Part shown: positions 27,901 to 36,975 of the stretch, in pieces
Layout: each line of letters begins with the position of its first letter
Position numbering within the stretch: the first letter of the stretch is position 1
From: Phaeobacter sp. J2-8
Lineage (GTDB): Bacteria > Pseudomonadota > Alphaproteobacteria > Rhodobacterales > Rhodobacteraceae
DNA: 64,000 nucleotides
Direction: 5' to 3'
NCBI RefSeq assembly: GCF_022867865.1
Contig: NZ_JALIEC010000004.1
Coordinates: 310,001 to 374,000, forward strand
Position numbers and translations under genes: made by a program
Notes under the pieces: generated by a model
The model's input: only the letters and a program-made list of their open reading frames with translations
Database searches by the model: none
What the model was told of the DNA's origin: nothing

Positions 27901-30077
27901 CGGTTCGCTCAGAATGAAAACGTCATCCCCAAGTCCGCCTACCATGGAATCGACACCGGCCATGCCATCCAAAATGTCGTTGCCTTCGCCGCCTTCCAGC
28001 GTGTCGTTGACGCCACCGCCACCGAGATAATCATTTCCGCCGAGGCCCCGCAGGGTCAAAGCGATGGTGCTATCGGTCGGTGCACGGCTCTCGTAAATGA
28101 CGTTGTCCAGATCGTTTCCGATGCCGGTGTGCGCCAAAGCCCCGCGCAAAACCAGATTTTCGACATTCTGGCCCAACGTCAGGCTCTCGATCCATTGAAC
28201 AACCGTATCCGAACCCTCGTCCGCCTGTTCAACCACAACATCGCCAGCTTCAGTCACGACATAGGTATCGTCGCCGGGGCCACCAACCATGCTGTCATCG
28301 CCGGCATCGCCAATCAGGCCGTCGTCGCCCTCCCCCCAAGAAGGGTGTCGTCGTCGTTCCCACCCTGCAATTGGTCATTGCCCGCGCGACCATCCAGCGT
28401 ATCTTCGCCGCCCAGACCCAATAACATGTCGTCGCCTGCGGTTCCGTTGACCGTGTTCCCTGTGCTGTCCGCCGAAGACACAATCTGTCCACGGATTTCA
28501 CCACCGCCGAAGCTCGTTGTATGCACATTGAAATAAAGCGGCATGTCGGTGCCCGGCGCGGTCGTGCCAAACGCCGTCGCAAAGGGATCAATCCCATCGC
28601 CGCTGTCCCACTTGCCAAATATCAACCACGAGCCATCGGAATTCATGCGCGCGCTAAGGTCGTTATCGCCCAGAAAGTTGAACACAACGCCACCGTTTAC
28701 GCCGCGTGCGCCATCGTGGATATGGGCAACTGTCACATCATCTGTGGTGTCCGCCGTCGCGCGATCTGTAAAGCCCGGCAGCAAGGTGCCAAAATCCAAC
28801 CCGGAGATATTCAGAGAATAGGTCAGTTCACCTGTCGTGGGGTTGAAAACCCCGTAGCCGGTGCCAATTGCCGGGCTTCCGGTGCCAGCCCCGGCATTTG
28901 CCTGCGCACCATTCAGTTCAAACTGATAGACCCGCTCCTCCGGTGTCGGCGCCATCGCCATAACTTCGGCATAGGTCAGCGTCTGGTCGGAAAATTGAAA
29001 ATTTTCCACGTCATTCATAACGGTATCAACGCCGTCCTCTGTTGACGTCACGATCAGCGCATTTGTCCCCATAGCCACAGTGATATCGGTACTCGCCGCA
29101 GAAAAAATCGCCGTATCAGTGTCGTCGCCACCTGACAACGCATCGTTCCCCGCGCGGCCAAACAAAGTGTCGTCGCCGGCCATCCCGAACAATTGGTTGT
29201 CCCCGGCGTTGCCGAAAACATTATTGGCCTGCGCGTTGCCGGTGCCATCAATAGCAAGGGTGTCTGCGACGCTACCGCTTGGTCCGGTAAGGATCAGACG
29301 CTCGAGATGATCGCCCAAAGTGTAGGTGATCGCCGAAAACACAACGTCGTTGTCACCTTCTGCGTCATTTTCGCTGACAACATCACCTGCGGATTCCACG
29401 TAATATATGTCGTTTTCGGTGCCACCAACCATAGTGTCATCGCCCGCGCCGCCGTTAAGAACGTCCGCGCCCGCGTTGCCAATCAACGAGTCGCTGTCCG
29501 CCCCGCCATCGAGGCTGTCATTGCCTTGCGCGCCCTCAATCGTGTCCTCGCCACCCAGACCCAACAAGGTGTCATTGCCCGCCGTGCCGGTGATTGTATT
29601 TGCCGTGTCATCTGCCGAAGACACAATCTGTCCCCGGATTTCACCACCGCCGAAGCTCGTTGTATGCACATTGAAATAAAGCGGCATGTCGGTGCCCGGC
29701 GCGGTCGTGCCAAACGCCGTCGCAAAGGGATCAATCCCATCGCTGCTGTCCCAGATACCGCTCATCGTCCAGGAGCCATCGGCATTCAGGACTGCACTCA
29801 GGTCCGCATCGTTCAAAAAGCCAAAGGCCACGCCGCCGTTCACACCACGTGCGCCATTGTGGATATGCGCGTTGGTCACATCATCCGTGGTGTCCGCCGT
29901 CGCACGGTCCGGAAAGCCGGGCAGCAGGCTGCCAAAATCCAGCTCGGTGACGCTTAAACTATAGGTCAGACTGCCGGTGTCGGTGTCAAACACACCAAAG
30001 CCGGTGCCGGTGGCGGTCGACCCCGTCGCGGTTGTCACTTGGCCGCTGTCCAACGAAAATTGGTAAACAATCTGCAT
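24934..30077 (-). CDS. Giant CHRD / cadherin-like / RTX / DUF4214 protein, interrupted by a one-base frameshift
   Basis: Starting at 30077 (GGGGGGGA ribosome site, then [20 protein letters not shown]), the protein would be about 1715 residues. Order: CHRD domain ([20 protein letters not shown]), RTX repeats, second CHRD, RTX repeats, then the break. It goes on with a long RTX block, two near-identical cadherin-like repeats ([20 protein letters not shown]), an Ig-like domain ([20 protein letters not shown]), RTX again, and two DUF4214 blocks ([18 protein letters not shown] and [18 protein letters not shown]). It ends ITDDMIWV at 24934. The break is at six C (plus strand) 28332-28337: one more G on the coding strand restores [18 protein letters not shown]. 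Such proteins are secreted adhesin-like or surface-layer proteins exported by type I secretion. Confidence 0.88.
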
Positions 30078-31003
30078 AATATCCCCCCCAGGAATAATTT
30101 AACGATTTCAATCCGTTCTTTGGGGAATGAAATTGTTTAAATTCAATCTGAACGCCAGAGCAGCAGCGTATCGCAACACTGTCTTGATGCCCGTTGAATC
30201 AGTCAAGTAAATTCAAACCTTTGCTGGGACCGGTGCTGCCCTCGATGGAGCCGTTTTCATGTGCGACGCCCTTGTTATTGCGCGTCGGCGTCACACCGTT
30301 ACTTGGCGTAGAGAACCCGAAACGACCGGAGGGAAGGGACCATCACTCAACGAGGGGTAGGAGTATGAACACACCTCCACACAAGATGAAGGGAACCGCC
30401 CGACACAACTGACAAAAGCGCAACATCTTCAACGGCTTCACCCTGCAGGTGCGTAACTCGGGAGGGCGTCCGGGGTAGCGTATCGGGGTCTGCCCCCAAC
30501 GGTTTTGCCAGGACAGATCATGCGCTCAGAGTATCGCGCAAGGGCGCTTTAGCCGTCAAATAGCGCATGAACCGCCGCACAGTATTGATCCAAATTGCGT
30601 CCAATAATTTTGCATTATCGGACATTATTTAAAATACACATCACCTTGGCAAAGTCGTTTTGATTTCATGGGTGGATTCGGCCAAAATAGGGTTTTCACC
30701 CTCAGAATTATTATTCACCTGTCGGGCAGGTCTCTTGCTCAACCTGTGGGCTCGCCACGTTCCAGTGTAGGCCGCACGCCTTGACCGCCCGACTGCCGCA
30801 GCAATTGCGCAGCACACCGTAACAAGGAATACGGGCGGTCACTGGCAACACGGCGCCGGGGACAAAGTAGCCCCGAAGAGAACACACAGGATCACCGGAT
30901 GCCGCCCCCATCGCGCCAGCCAGAACGCCCTCTGCCCTGGCGGTCTCGTCTCACGGAACCTGTCCGCTCTCAAACTGCAAATCCGCCACGGGCCGCCAAG
31001 GGG
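30078..31003. other. Long intergenic region upstream of the RTX gene
   Basis: About 925 bases without a convincing gene; small frames on both strands lack ribosome sites and domains. The left part holds the promoter of the leftward RTX gene, with an imperfect inverted repeat of the type AATTTAAnGATTTCA around 30095-30143. The right part runs into the parS-like palindrome next to parB. The region separates the RTX block from the replication block. Confidence 0.4.
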
Positions 31004-31025
31004 GGTGTCTCGCGCGCGAGACACC
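31004..31025. promoter_or_regulatory. Perfect 22-bp palindrome, parS-like site 1
   Basis: The palindrome is centred between 31014 and 31015 with core GTCTCGCGCGCGAGAC. It lies 10 bases past the parB stop. Two near copies flank parA's promoter (33583-33604) and the end of rep (35325-35346). Repetition of one palindrome around a parAB operon is what a plasmid centromere looks like. Confidence 0.7.
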
Positions 31026-31035
31026 GGGATTGCTC

Positions 31036-32124
31036 TTAAGTCTCCGCCGCGGCGCCAATCCGGATCAGAAGCTCCTCAAGCACTGCCTCATCCGTGATCT
31101 CAAGCCCGGACAAATCCAGCGTGACCCGCTTGCCGCGTGCCTTCGCGCTCAACCTTAGACCACCCTGCCCTTCCCAATTGGCCGTCAATACGTCCGGTCT
31201 TCGCACCGATCGCTCCTCTGCGAAAACACCTTTACGTTCAATAAACGCGCCCAACAGCGCGGTCTCCTCAGAGGCATCAGCGAATTTCTCACCCCGGTCG
31301 GTCAACACCGCGGTCAACTCCCCGCCCCTGCCCTCTTTCAAGGCCTGAGCCAGACGCGCGCCCAACCGTTCGCCGATGGCCTCCGGATAGTCCAGATAGG
31401 GCGCGAGCTGTTGATGGATCAGCGTAAAGTTCCTGATCTTGTAACGCCGGTTGCGGCTGGAGTTGGCGAATAGGATCTGGATGGCATCGTCGACGGTTTC
31501 CACCACACCGTGTTCGACCGCAAGACAGCAAATCCGCCCACGTTCATAGAAGCTCACATCCTGACGGATTTCGTTTTCCTCGACCATGGCCACCATCGCA
31601 TCAACCGTCTCGGGCCGATCGGTGACCAGCGCCTTGACAGTGGCAAAGCGGTCCTCGCCGGTCTCGGACCGCAACTCGCGCAAGGCGCTTAGCCGTCGGA
31701 ACCCGCTCACCAGACGGTAAGTGTCCGGATCCTTGTCCGACACCGTGACCTCGATTGGGGTCTGCTGACCACGGGCGCGCAGGCTGTCCTTCAGCTCGTG
31801 CCAAGCCTCGCCATCGCGATCCAGATACCGTCTGTCGCGCGTATAGGCATGATCGTCGATCCGGTCGAGATTGATCTGAACGATGACAAGCCCGGCGGTT
31901 TGTGCCGAGCGCCAAGCTTCGGCATCGCCCTTGAACATGTCCCGGTCTTTGCGTAGCCGCAGGATCTCTCCCTCGAGCGAGCGCGCTGCGCCACCCGCGA
32001 CCTGCGCAATCGGGGGCGTCTTGCCGCCGATACCGCCACGCCTGTCGGCCGCAGTTTTTTCCGCAACGGAACGGAGCGTTGAAACCGCGTCCTTGTCGAT
32101 ACTGCCCAGTCTTTTGCGTGTCAT
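31036..32124 (-). CDS. parB: ParB-type partition protein of the Rep_3 replicon
   Basis: ParB binds the centromere and activates the ParA ATPase for plasmid segregation. The 362-residue protein has the ParB core: DDHAYTRDRRYLDRDGEAWH, then RARGQQTPIEVTV, YRLVSGFRRLSALRELR and MVEENEIRQDVSFYERGRI, followed by a helix-turn-helix region near 215-260. Its ATG overlaps the parA stop by four bases (ATGA), so the pair is translationally coupled. It sits directly beside palindromic sites likely to be its binding targets. Confidence 0.92.
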   Translation of the reverse strand: MTRKRLGSIDKDAVSTLRSVAEKTAADRRGGIGGKTPPIAQVAGGAARSLEGEILRLRKDRDMFKGDAEAWRSAQTAGLVIVQINLDRIDDHAYTRDRRYLDRDGEAWHELKDSLRARGQQTPIEVTVSDKDPDTYRLVSGFRRLSALRELRSETGEDRFATVKALVTDRPETVDAMVAMVEENEIRQDVSFYERGRICCLAVEHGVVETVDDAIQILFANSSRNRRYKIRNFTLIHQQLAPYLDYPEAIGERLGARLAQALKEGRGGELTAVLTDRGEKFADASEETALLGAFIERKGVFAEERSVRRPDVLTANWEGQGGLRLSAKARGKRVTLDLSGLEITDEAVLEELLIRIGAAAET

Positions 32125-33491
32125 TCAGCAGCCTCCTTGCGCTCTGCTTCGATCCGGTCGCGTTCCCAGCACCCGATCAAAAGTCTCTTGAATTCGTGAT
32201 AACACCGGTCGAATGTCTCGCGGCCGCGACGATACGTGTCGCGGTTGAAATCCGTGTGGCTGGCCTCATAAATGCCGGACACACGTTCCCCCGCCTGGCC
32301 AACAAGTGCGGTGAACTCCTGCCGATAATTGGCGACGAAATCGTCGAGATAGACCTGGATGACATTGGCAAGCTCCGATTGCTGAGCGTCGTCGTAGCGC
32401 GTCAACAGGACCTGCACCGCATCCCAGGAAAACTTCGGGGCATCCTCGTGCAACCGTGCCATGCTGTCTTCGATACTAACGAAAGTGGTGTAAAGCATGT
32501 CAAAGAAGCGGCCGGTGGAGTCGAACTCGATGAAGCTTGCACCGACTGGAATCAGAAGAATATCCGCCGCAGAGAGCGCGTTGATCGTCAGATAGCCAAG
32601 CGCGGGCGGCGTGTCGATAATGATGATGTCATAATCGGACAGCAGGTTTTGAACCTCCAGGAAAGCGCGCAGCGCATCCCAGAACTGCCAGCTTCTGTGG
32701 GTCTGCATCCAAACAGGCACTTGGAACTCCGCCCAATACAGGTTGAGCTGCGCTGGCAGGATGTCGATCGTGGGCCAGTGCGTTCCGAATATCACGTCAT
32801 CTGCCGTCACCGCGGCGGCCTCGCGGATTTCCTCGTCAAGTTCTTCAGAGGTCAGGTCCTCGATACCCATCGTCATGGCTGCGTGACGGGCGCGGTGCCA
32901 GGCGAGGATAGAATAGGCGGTCTGCCCCTCATCCTCAGCCAGGGAGCCAAACATCGTGCTCATCGACGCCTGACTGTCGAGATCAATGACAAGCACGCGG
33001 TAGCCATCCAACGCCGAGGCCATCGCCAAATGCGCCCCGGTGGTGGTTTTTGCCACCCCTCCCTTGAAGTTGCAAACCGAGACAACCTTGGCGGGCCGGT
33101 CCTTGGGCCGGTATGGGCGATAACCTTTGCCTTGCTGTCCCTCGGCCTCCAGGAAGGCCCGTATCTGGTTGACCTCATTCAAGGTAAAGGTCTTGGCACT
33201 GCCGGCCTTTTCGAACTCTCCTTGGGGCAGATCCGGGTTAGCCTTAAGAACCCGCCGCAGATGTTGTGCCGACACTGGCAACATGAAAGTGGTAATCTCC
33301 CAAATGCCGAAGCGTCGCAGGATTTTTGCCCCATCAGGTTTGTAGCCTCGTCTGGCAAGATCATCTCTGGCCCGCATACAGATCTCGGCTGCGACGGTGA
33401 ACCGTTCGGTCGTGACCCGGTCCGGCACATCGTTTAGCGCATCCCTCGGATCAATAGGTTGCAGTGATATAGAGGGGTTGGGGCTGCTCAT
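32121..33491 (-). CDS. parA: ParA-type partition ATPase of the Rep_3 replicon
   Basis: A 456-residue ParA of the long (type Ia) form. The N-terminal part (about 1-120) carries a DNA-binding region with LNEVNQIRAFLEAEGQQG. The ATPase core has the deviant Walker A motif CNFKGGVAKTTTGAHLA near residue 145, RVLVIDLDSQASMSTMFG and DYDIIIIDTPPALGYLTINAL. The N-terminal DNA-binding part usually represses the par promoter. Its start at 33491 has a GAGG ribosome site, and 90 bases upstream lies a parS-like palindrome that may serve as operator or centromere. Confidence 0.93.
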   Translation of the reverse strand: MSSPNPSISLQPIDPRDALNDVPDRVTTERFTVAAEICMRARDDLARRGYKPDGAKILRRFGIWEITTFMLPVSAQHLRRVLKANPDLPQGEFEKAGSAKTFTLNEVNQIRAFLEAEGQQGKGYRPYRPKDRPAKVVSVCNFKGGVAKTTTGAHLAMASALDGYRVLVIDLDSQASMSTMFGSLAEDEGQTAYSILAWHRARHAAMTMGIEDLTSEELDEEIREAAAVTADDVIFGTHWPTIDILPAQLNLYWAEFQVPVWMQTHRSWQFWDALRAFLEVQNLLSDYDIIIIDTPPALGYLTINALSAADILLIPVGASFIEFDSTGRFFDMLYTTFVSIEDSMARLHEDAPKFSWDAVQVLLTRYDDAQQSELANVIQVYLDDFVANYRQEFTALVGQAGERVSGIYEASHTDFNRDTYRRGRETFDRCYHEFKRLLIGCWERDRIEAERKEAAE

Positions 33492-33582
33492 GTGTCATTG
33501 CCTCGAATGTTCGTGCTTTCTCTGCTTACGCGCGTTTGTGCGAACTCCAGAGCTCGTGGATATCATAAGAGAATTATTTTCC

Positions 33583-33604
33583 GGTGTCACGCGTGCGAGA
33601 CACC
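33583..33604. promoter_or_regulatory. parS-like site 2 upstream of parA
   Basis: This 22-base copy differs from site 1 at two positions (TGTCACGCGTGCGAGACA core). It lies between parA and the iterons and could act both as centromere and as operator for parAB. Confidence 0.6.
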
Positions 33605-33743
33605 CTTCCCAGATCTAAATTTCAAAGAAAACAGACAGCAAAACCTTTGTATTATTTAGGAACTCTTAAAATCTTTCCGTTTGAATTGAGTGTTATCTTT
33701 CAATCACTTGCCGGTTGCTATCGCCCCAAGATCAGGATGAAAT

Positions 33744-33980
33744 CGACCCGTCTTCGGGATGGGATCGACCCAGATACGGTCGCAAACCAACCCTTTTACG
33801 TGCACAAGTCGACCCGTTTGCGTGCAGGCTTTATTTCTGGCCGCCGCGTAGGAAACAGAGTCAAAACCTGTTGTAAACTGCGGCTCTCGGCCCATTTTTG
33901 CCTCGTCTGGGGGTGGGTTGCCTTCGAAACAGACCCGTTTACGTGCACTCCCTTGTGCGAAACCTACCCAGATACGTGCG
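33744..33980 (+). repeat. Iterons of the Rep_3 replication origin
   Basis: Four copies of a 17-base motif related to CGACCCGTTTACGTGCA begin at 33744, 33766, 33788 and 33810, exactly 22 bases apart, that is two helical turns. Two more copies lie at 33931 and 33964. The third to sixth are closest to consensus; the first two are diverged in the right half. They precede the initiator gene. Directly repeated sites with helical phasing are the binding array of iteron-type Rep proteins. Confidence 0.85.
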
Positions 33981-34064
33981 GCCGTCCGGGATGGCAGGGA
34001 AAATATCTACCCGTGGCGATTGACAGTCGGGTTGGTTTTCCGGTCGTATGGCCAAAACAATAAT

Positions 34065-35324
34065 GTGAGTCGCGCAGTGACGCAGTTCCGCACAGTCACC
34101 GAACGGGAAAGTCTTCGCAAGCACGTGGCTGCAATCCATGTCGGCGGCAAGCTGACCTTGTTGCAGCGTAAGCTTAGCAACTGCTTGTTGCTCCATGCTT
34201 ATGATGAGCTGTTGACCAAGAATACGCATCGGATCGACGCCGAAACACTTTGCGCTTTGTCGGGCTATACGTCACGGGATCGCGATACACTCAAGGCGGC
34301 GCTACGGGCCCTGGCTGAGACCACTGCGGAATGGAACATGCTGGGTGACAACGGCGAGGAGGAATGGGGCGTTTCCTCGTTGATTTCCTATGCGAAGCTG
34401 GCGGGCGGGGTCTGCGAATATGCCTACTCCGCGCCGCTGGCGGCCAAGCTCTTTGATCCCAGCGTGTTTTCAATGATCAACATGCGCATTCAGCGTAACT
34501 TCACCTCGGGGCATGCGCTGGCGCTCTATGAGAACTGCTTTCGCTTTGTGCGCACAGGGAGCACCGGTTGGTGGGAGCTTGATGTCTTTCGTCGCCTGAT
34601 GGGCGTGCATGACATGGTGTACTACGATGATTACTCGAAATTGAACGCCAAGATCATCAAGCCGTCTGTCAAAGAGGTGAACGCCGTTTCCGACATCTCG
34701 CTGGTGGCCGAGGTTCGCCGCGAGAGCCGCCGGGCGAAATACATCCGGTTTCTAATTTCGCGTAATGGTCAGGAAACGCTGTTTGACTTCGGCGATGACG
34801 ATGCTGTTCGCAAGTCGGACGCCTTTCGGCGGTTGGTTCAAAACGGAATTGCAGAGCGGCTTGCTCAGCGTTGGATTGCCGAACACGGCGAGGCCTATGT
34901 GGCCGAGAAAATGGATTTTGTCGAAGCCGAGCGTCGCCGGGGCAGGGTGCGCAAGACCCCGACTGGGTATCTCGCGGCGGCGATCAAGGGCGACTTCAAA
35001 CAGACGGCTCCGGCGCCAGTAAAATCTACGCCAGTGGTTGCGGAACCGAGTGAGGAAGAGATTGCCGAAATCGAGCGCACCGCCGAGAAGGCACGCTTTG
35101 CCGCTTGGCGGCAGACCTGCCTCGAACTGATCGACGCCAGCCTCGAGAAACGGTCTCCAGCCAGTCGAAAAGCGGTGCGGGTTCGGTTCGAACGTCAGCT
35201 GGAGGACGATTTCGAACTCGGCCAGTTCCGGCGGTACGGCTGGCACGCACGGGCGGTGTTTTCCAAGGTGCGTGACTTCTGGTCCGATTTGATCCCGGAA
35301 GGTCTGCCAGAGCAATCGGATTGA
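34065..35324 (+). CDS. Plasmid replication initiator, Rep_3 superfamily
   Basis: Initiators of this type bind iterons and open the origin. The protein begins near VSRAVTQFRTVTERESLRKH, and the initiator core includes KLTLLQRKLSNCLLLHAYDE, FTSGHALALYENCFRFVRTG and WWELDVFRRLMGV, giving the two winged-helix domains of Rep_3 proteins. The open frame extends to 33918 but that would read through two iterons, so GTG 34065 (or GTG 34077) is preferred; no strong ribosome site helps decide. About 419 residues. It is divergent from parAB, and a parS-like palindrome follows its stop by one base. Confidence 0.88.
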   Translation: MSRAVTQFRTVTERESLRKHVAAIHVGGKLTLLQRKLSNCLLLHAYDELLTKNTHRIDAETLCALSGYTSRDRDTLKAALRALAETTAEWNMLGDNGEEEWGVSSLISYAKLAGGVCEYAYSAPLAAKLFDPSVFSMINMRIQRNFTSGHALALYENCFRFVRTGSTGWWELDVFRRLMGVHDMVYYDDYSKLNAKIIKPSVKEVNAVSDISLVAEVRRESRRAKYIRFLISRNGQETLFDFGDDDAVRKSDAFRRLVQNGIAERLAQRWIAEHGEAYVAEKMDFVEAERRRGRVRKTPTGYLAAAIKGDFKQTAPAPVKSTPVVAEPSEEEIAEIERTAEKARFAAWRQTCLELIDASLEKRSPASRKAVRVRFERQLEDDFELGQFRRYGWHARAVFSKVRDFWSDLIPEGLPEQSD

Positions 35325-35346
35325 TGCGTCTCGCGTGCGAGACAAC
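35325..35346. promoter_or_regulatory. parS-like site 3 directly after rep
   Basis: The core GTCTCGCGTGCGAGACA matches sites 1 and 2 over the central 17 bases. It starts one base past the rep stop codon. Confidence 0.6.
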
Positions 35347-35421
35347 GCCGCCACTGTGCTGCGGTGATCAGTCATCACAGAGATCTTGCGTGGGCATAGT
35401 CAGGTTAGTTTCATTGAGTGA

Positions 35422-35646
35422 ATGCTAAAGCTCGTTTCTGGCGATAGGCCAAGGCGGAACAATGTGGCCGTTTCGTCGTGCTCGATTGGCCCCCGGGGTG
35501 GACCGCCACGCGTCGGCCATCTGGTATTTGACGCGGTGCCATCGACGGGCTTCTGGATCGGCGCGGCATTGATCCTCGGGGGTGCTTCGGTTCTGCGGAT
35601 GGGAAAATGGGCAGTCGGACCGAAGCGATGGAGCTATGGGTGGTGA
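35422..35646 (+). pseudogene. Possible EamA/DMT transporter C-terminal remnant
   Basis: The translation contains HLVFDAVPSTGFWIGAALIL followed by GGASVLRMGK, which looks like the last two membrane helices of an EamA-family drug/metabolite transporter. Nothing upstream belongs to such a protein. It ends beside the repABC palindrome, suggesting leftover DNA at the joint between two replicons. The match is short and uncertain. Confidence 0.35.
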
Positions 35647-35755
35647 AATTGTCAGCTGACAATTTTTCCATTTGCCCGCACAGCACGCCGACGCAATCCG
35701 GGAAAACCCGGACCAAGCTAACCCAAATCAGGCAAAATTGTCAGCTGACAATTTT
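35646..35755. promoter_or_regulatory. Two perfect palindromes at the repC 3' end, putative repABC parS sites
   Basis: The same palindrome, core AATTGTCAGCTGACAATT, occurs at 35646-35665 (20 bases) and 35734-35755 (22 bases), centres 89 bases apart. The second lies inside the last codons of repC and the first just beyond its stop. Perfect palindromes near repABC genes are the known binding sites of RepB. Confidence 0.8.
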
Positions 35756-36804
35756 CGAAGCTGACACCCGAAAACCATCGCTCGAAGATTAAGAGAACCG
35801 GTTTCCGCCCGTCGGACCAAACCCCGCAGATAAGCGCCAGGATTCTTGATCTGGCCAATTTTTTCTAGCATGCAAAGCATTATGGTCGCGGTCATGTTCG
35901 GCCCCAATCGTTGCAGGGCAAAATCATAAATCGGACGTTCGATCCCGATCATCGAATGAAGTTGATTGGACACCGAAATCAATCCTGACCAATCGGACGT
36001 GGCTTTGGGGAAATAGCAGGCGTATTCTTTGCAATTCTCCAGCACATCCCCCAGCGACACTGTCTGGGATTTCGGTCCTGTGCGGTCCGGATCTGTAGAC
36101 GTCTTTCTTACTATATTCTTCTTATTTGTACCCTGTATGTGCCGCTCATTTTCGATGTGGCTGCCGCTCATTTTTTCTGAAACGGGGGGTGTTGTTATCG
36201 GGGTCTTTAACAGAGATTCCAATTTGGTCAGCAGCGCTTGCAGCGTTTGGATGTTGGTTTTACGGCGCAGAACCAGACGGGCGGTTTCCAACCATTCGTG
36301 GTTCTGTGTCACGTCAGCTTCGTTCAGCAACTGTGCGCGGACAAATGCCAGACGGTCACGCAAGGCTGCGACTTGGCGTTGGCGTTCACGGGCGCTGTCG
36401 GCGGCATTGACAAGGTCCTGTGCCGCGCGGGCAAGGGGGCTAAGGTCAAACCCGAAGGCCAAACCGTAACGCCGCGCGAACCGCTTGCGATTGGGGCTGT
36501 CTTGCCGGGCGACTAGTCCGGTTTGGACCAACACAGCCAGATGACGGCGCAAGGTACTTTCGGGCATGCCATTCAGCCGTTTGGACAGCGTGGCATTGGA
36601 CGGAAAGACAACCGCGCAGCCGGGACCGCAGGGCAGGATGCGATCCGGGTAGAAGGTGAGGAGGGCGCGCAACACGGACAGGGTGCGATGATTCACACCC
36701 ACATCCTCCGCCGCTTCGGTCAGGGCGGCGAGTAGCGCCCATTTATCTGTCGGTTGAACAGCCGTCTCCGGCTGCCCCACAGCGATCTGGGACATTCTTT
36801 TCAT
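35728..36804 (-). CDS. repC: RepC replication initiator of the repABC operon
   Basis: RepC starts replication of repABC plasmids from an origin inside its own gene. The protein contains ALLAALTEAAEDVGVNHRTL, VVFPSNATLSKRLNGMPEST and LRRHLAVLVQTGLVARQDSP, a winged-helix region typical of RepC, then a variable linker and the C-terminal domain NPGAYLRGLVRRAETGSL. The start at 36804 (MKRMSQIAVG) is the best guess among several Met codons; no ribosome site is clear, which is usual for repC because its leader is controlled by an antisense RNA. Its last residues are encoded by a parS palindrome. Confidence 0.92.
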   Translation of the reverse strand: MKRMSQIAVGQPETAVQPTDKWALLAALTEAAEDVGVNHRTLSVLRALLTFYPDRILPCGPGCAVVFPSNATLSKRLNGMPESTLRRHLAVLVQTGLVARQDSPNRKRFARRYGLAFGFDLSPLARAAQDLVNAADSARERQRQVAALRDRLAFVRAQLLNEADVTQNHEWLETARLVLRRKTNIQTLQALLTKLESLLKTPITTPPVSEKMSGSHIENERHIQGTNKKNIVRKTSTDPDRTGPKSQTVSLGDVLENCKEYACYFPKATSDWSGLISVSNQLHSMIGIERPIYDFALQRLGPNMTATIMLCMLEKIGQIKNPGAYLRGLVRRAETGSLNLRAMVFGCQLRKLSADNFA

Positions 36805-36853
36805 GTAAAACATCACGAAAGACAAAAAAAAGCCGTCCGCCGAATAGGCAGAG

Positions 36854-36883
36854 TTGACAGAGTCAGGGCAGGGAGGGTATCTC
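36854..36883 (+). promoter_or_regulatory. Promoter of the repABC antisense RNA
   Basis: A consensus -35 box TTGACA at 36854-36859 is followed after 17-18 bases by GTATCT/TATCTC at 36877-36883. It points against the rep genes, inside the repB-repC spacer. Confidence 0.6.
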
Positions 36884-36888
36884 AAGAG

Positions 36889-36939
36889 TGCGAGAAATGA
36901 GAGGCTCTCCGGGATTTGTCCTGGGGGGCTTTTCTTTTA
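36889..36939 (+). ncRNA. Putative repABC counter-transcribed RNA
   Basis: repABC plasmids carry a short antisense RNA between repB and repC that limits RepC synthesis. Here a TTGACA promoter predicts a start near 36889. The RNA would end at a hairpin at 36909-36924 (CCGGGA/TCCTGG with one G-T pair) followed by a G run and T-rich CTTTTCTTTTA, giving about 50 nt. Position, size and direction all fit the known class. End points are estimates. Confidence 0.6.
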
Positions 36940-36975
36940 TCTGGTGGTCGTGCTCCTTTGTCTGCTCGGTTGCTC

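Noticed and set aside
25020-29964. Long plus-strand frames opposite the second RTX gene, up to 254 codons
   Set aside because: They follow the codon structure of the RTX gene on the other strand and have no domains or ribosome sites.
32079-33437. A 452-codon plus-strand frame opposite parA
   Set aside because: It mirrors the codon pattern of parA, which has clear ATPase motifs; no protein features are seen in the opposite frame.
36877-36900. A possible fourth parS-like site near TCTCAAGAGTGCGAGA
   Set aside because: It matches the core poorly and overlaps the antisense RNA start, so similarity is probably chance.
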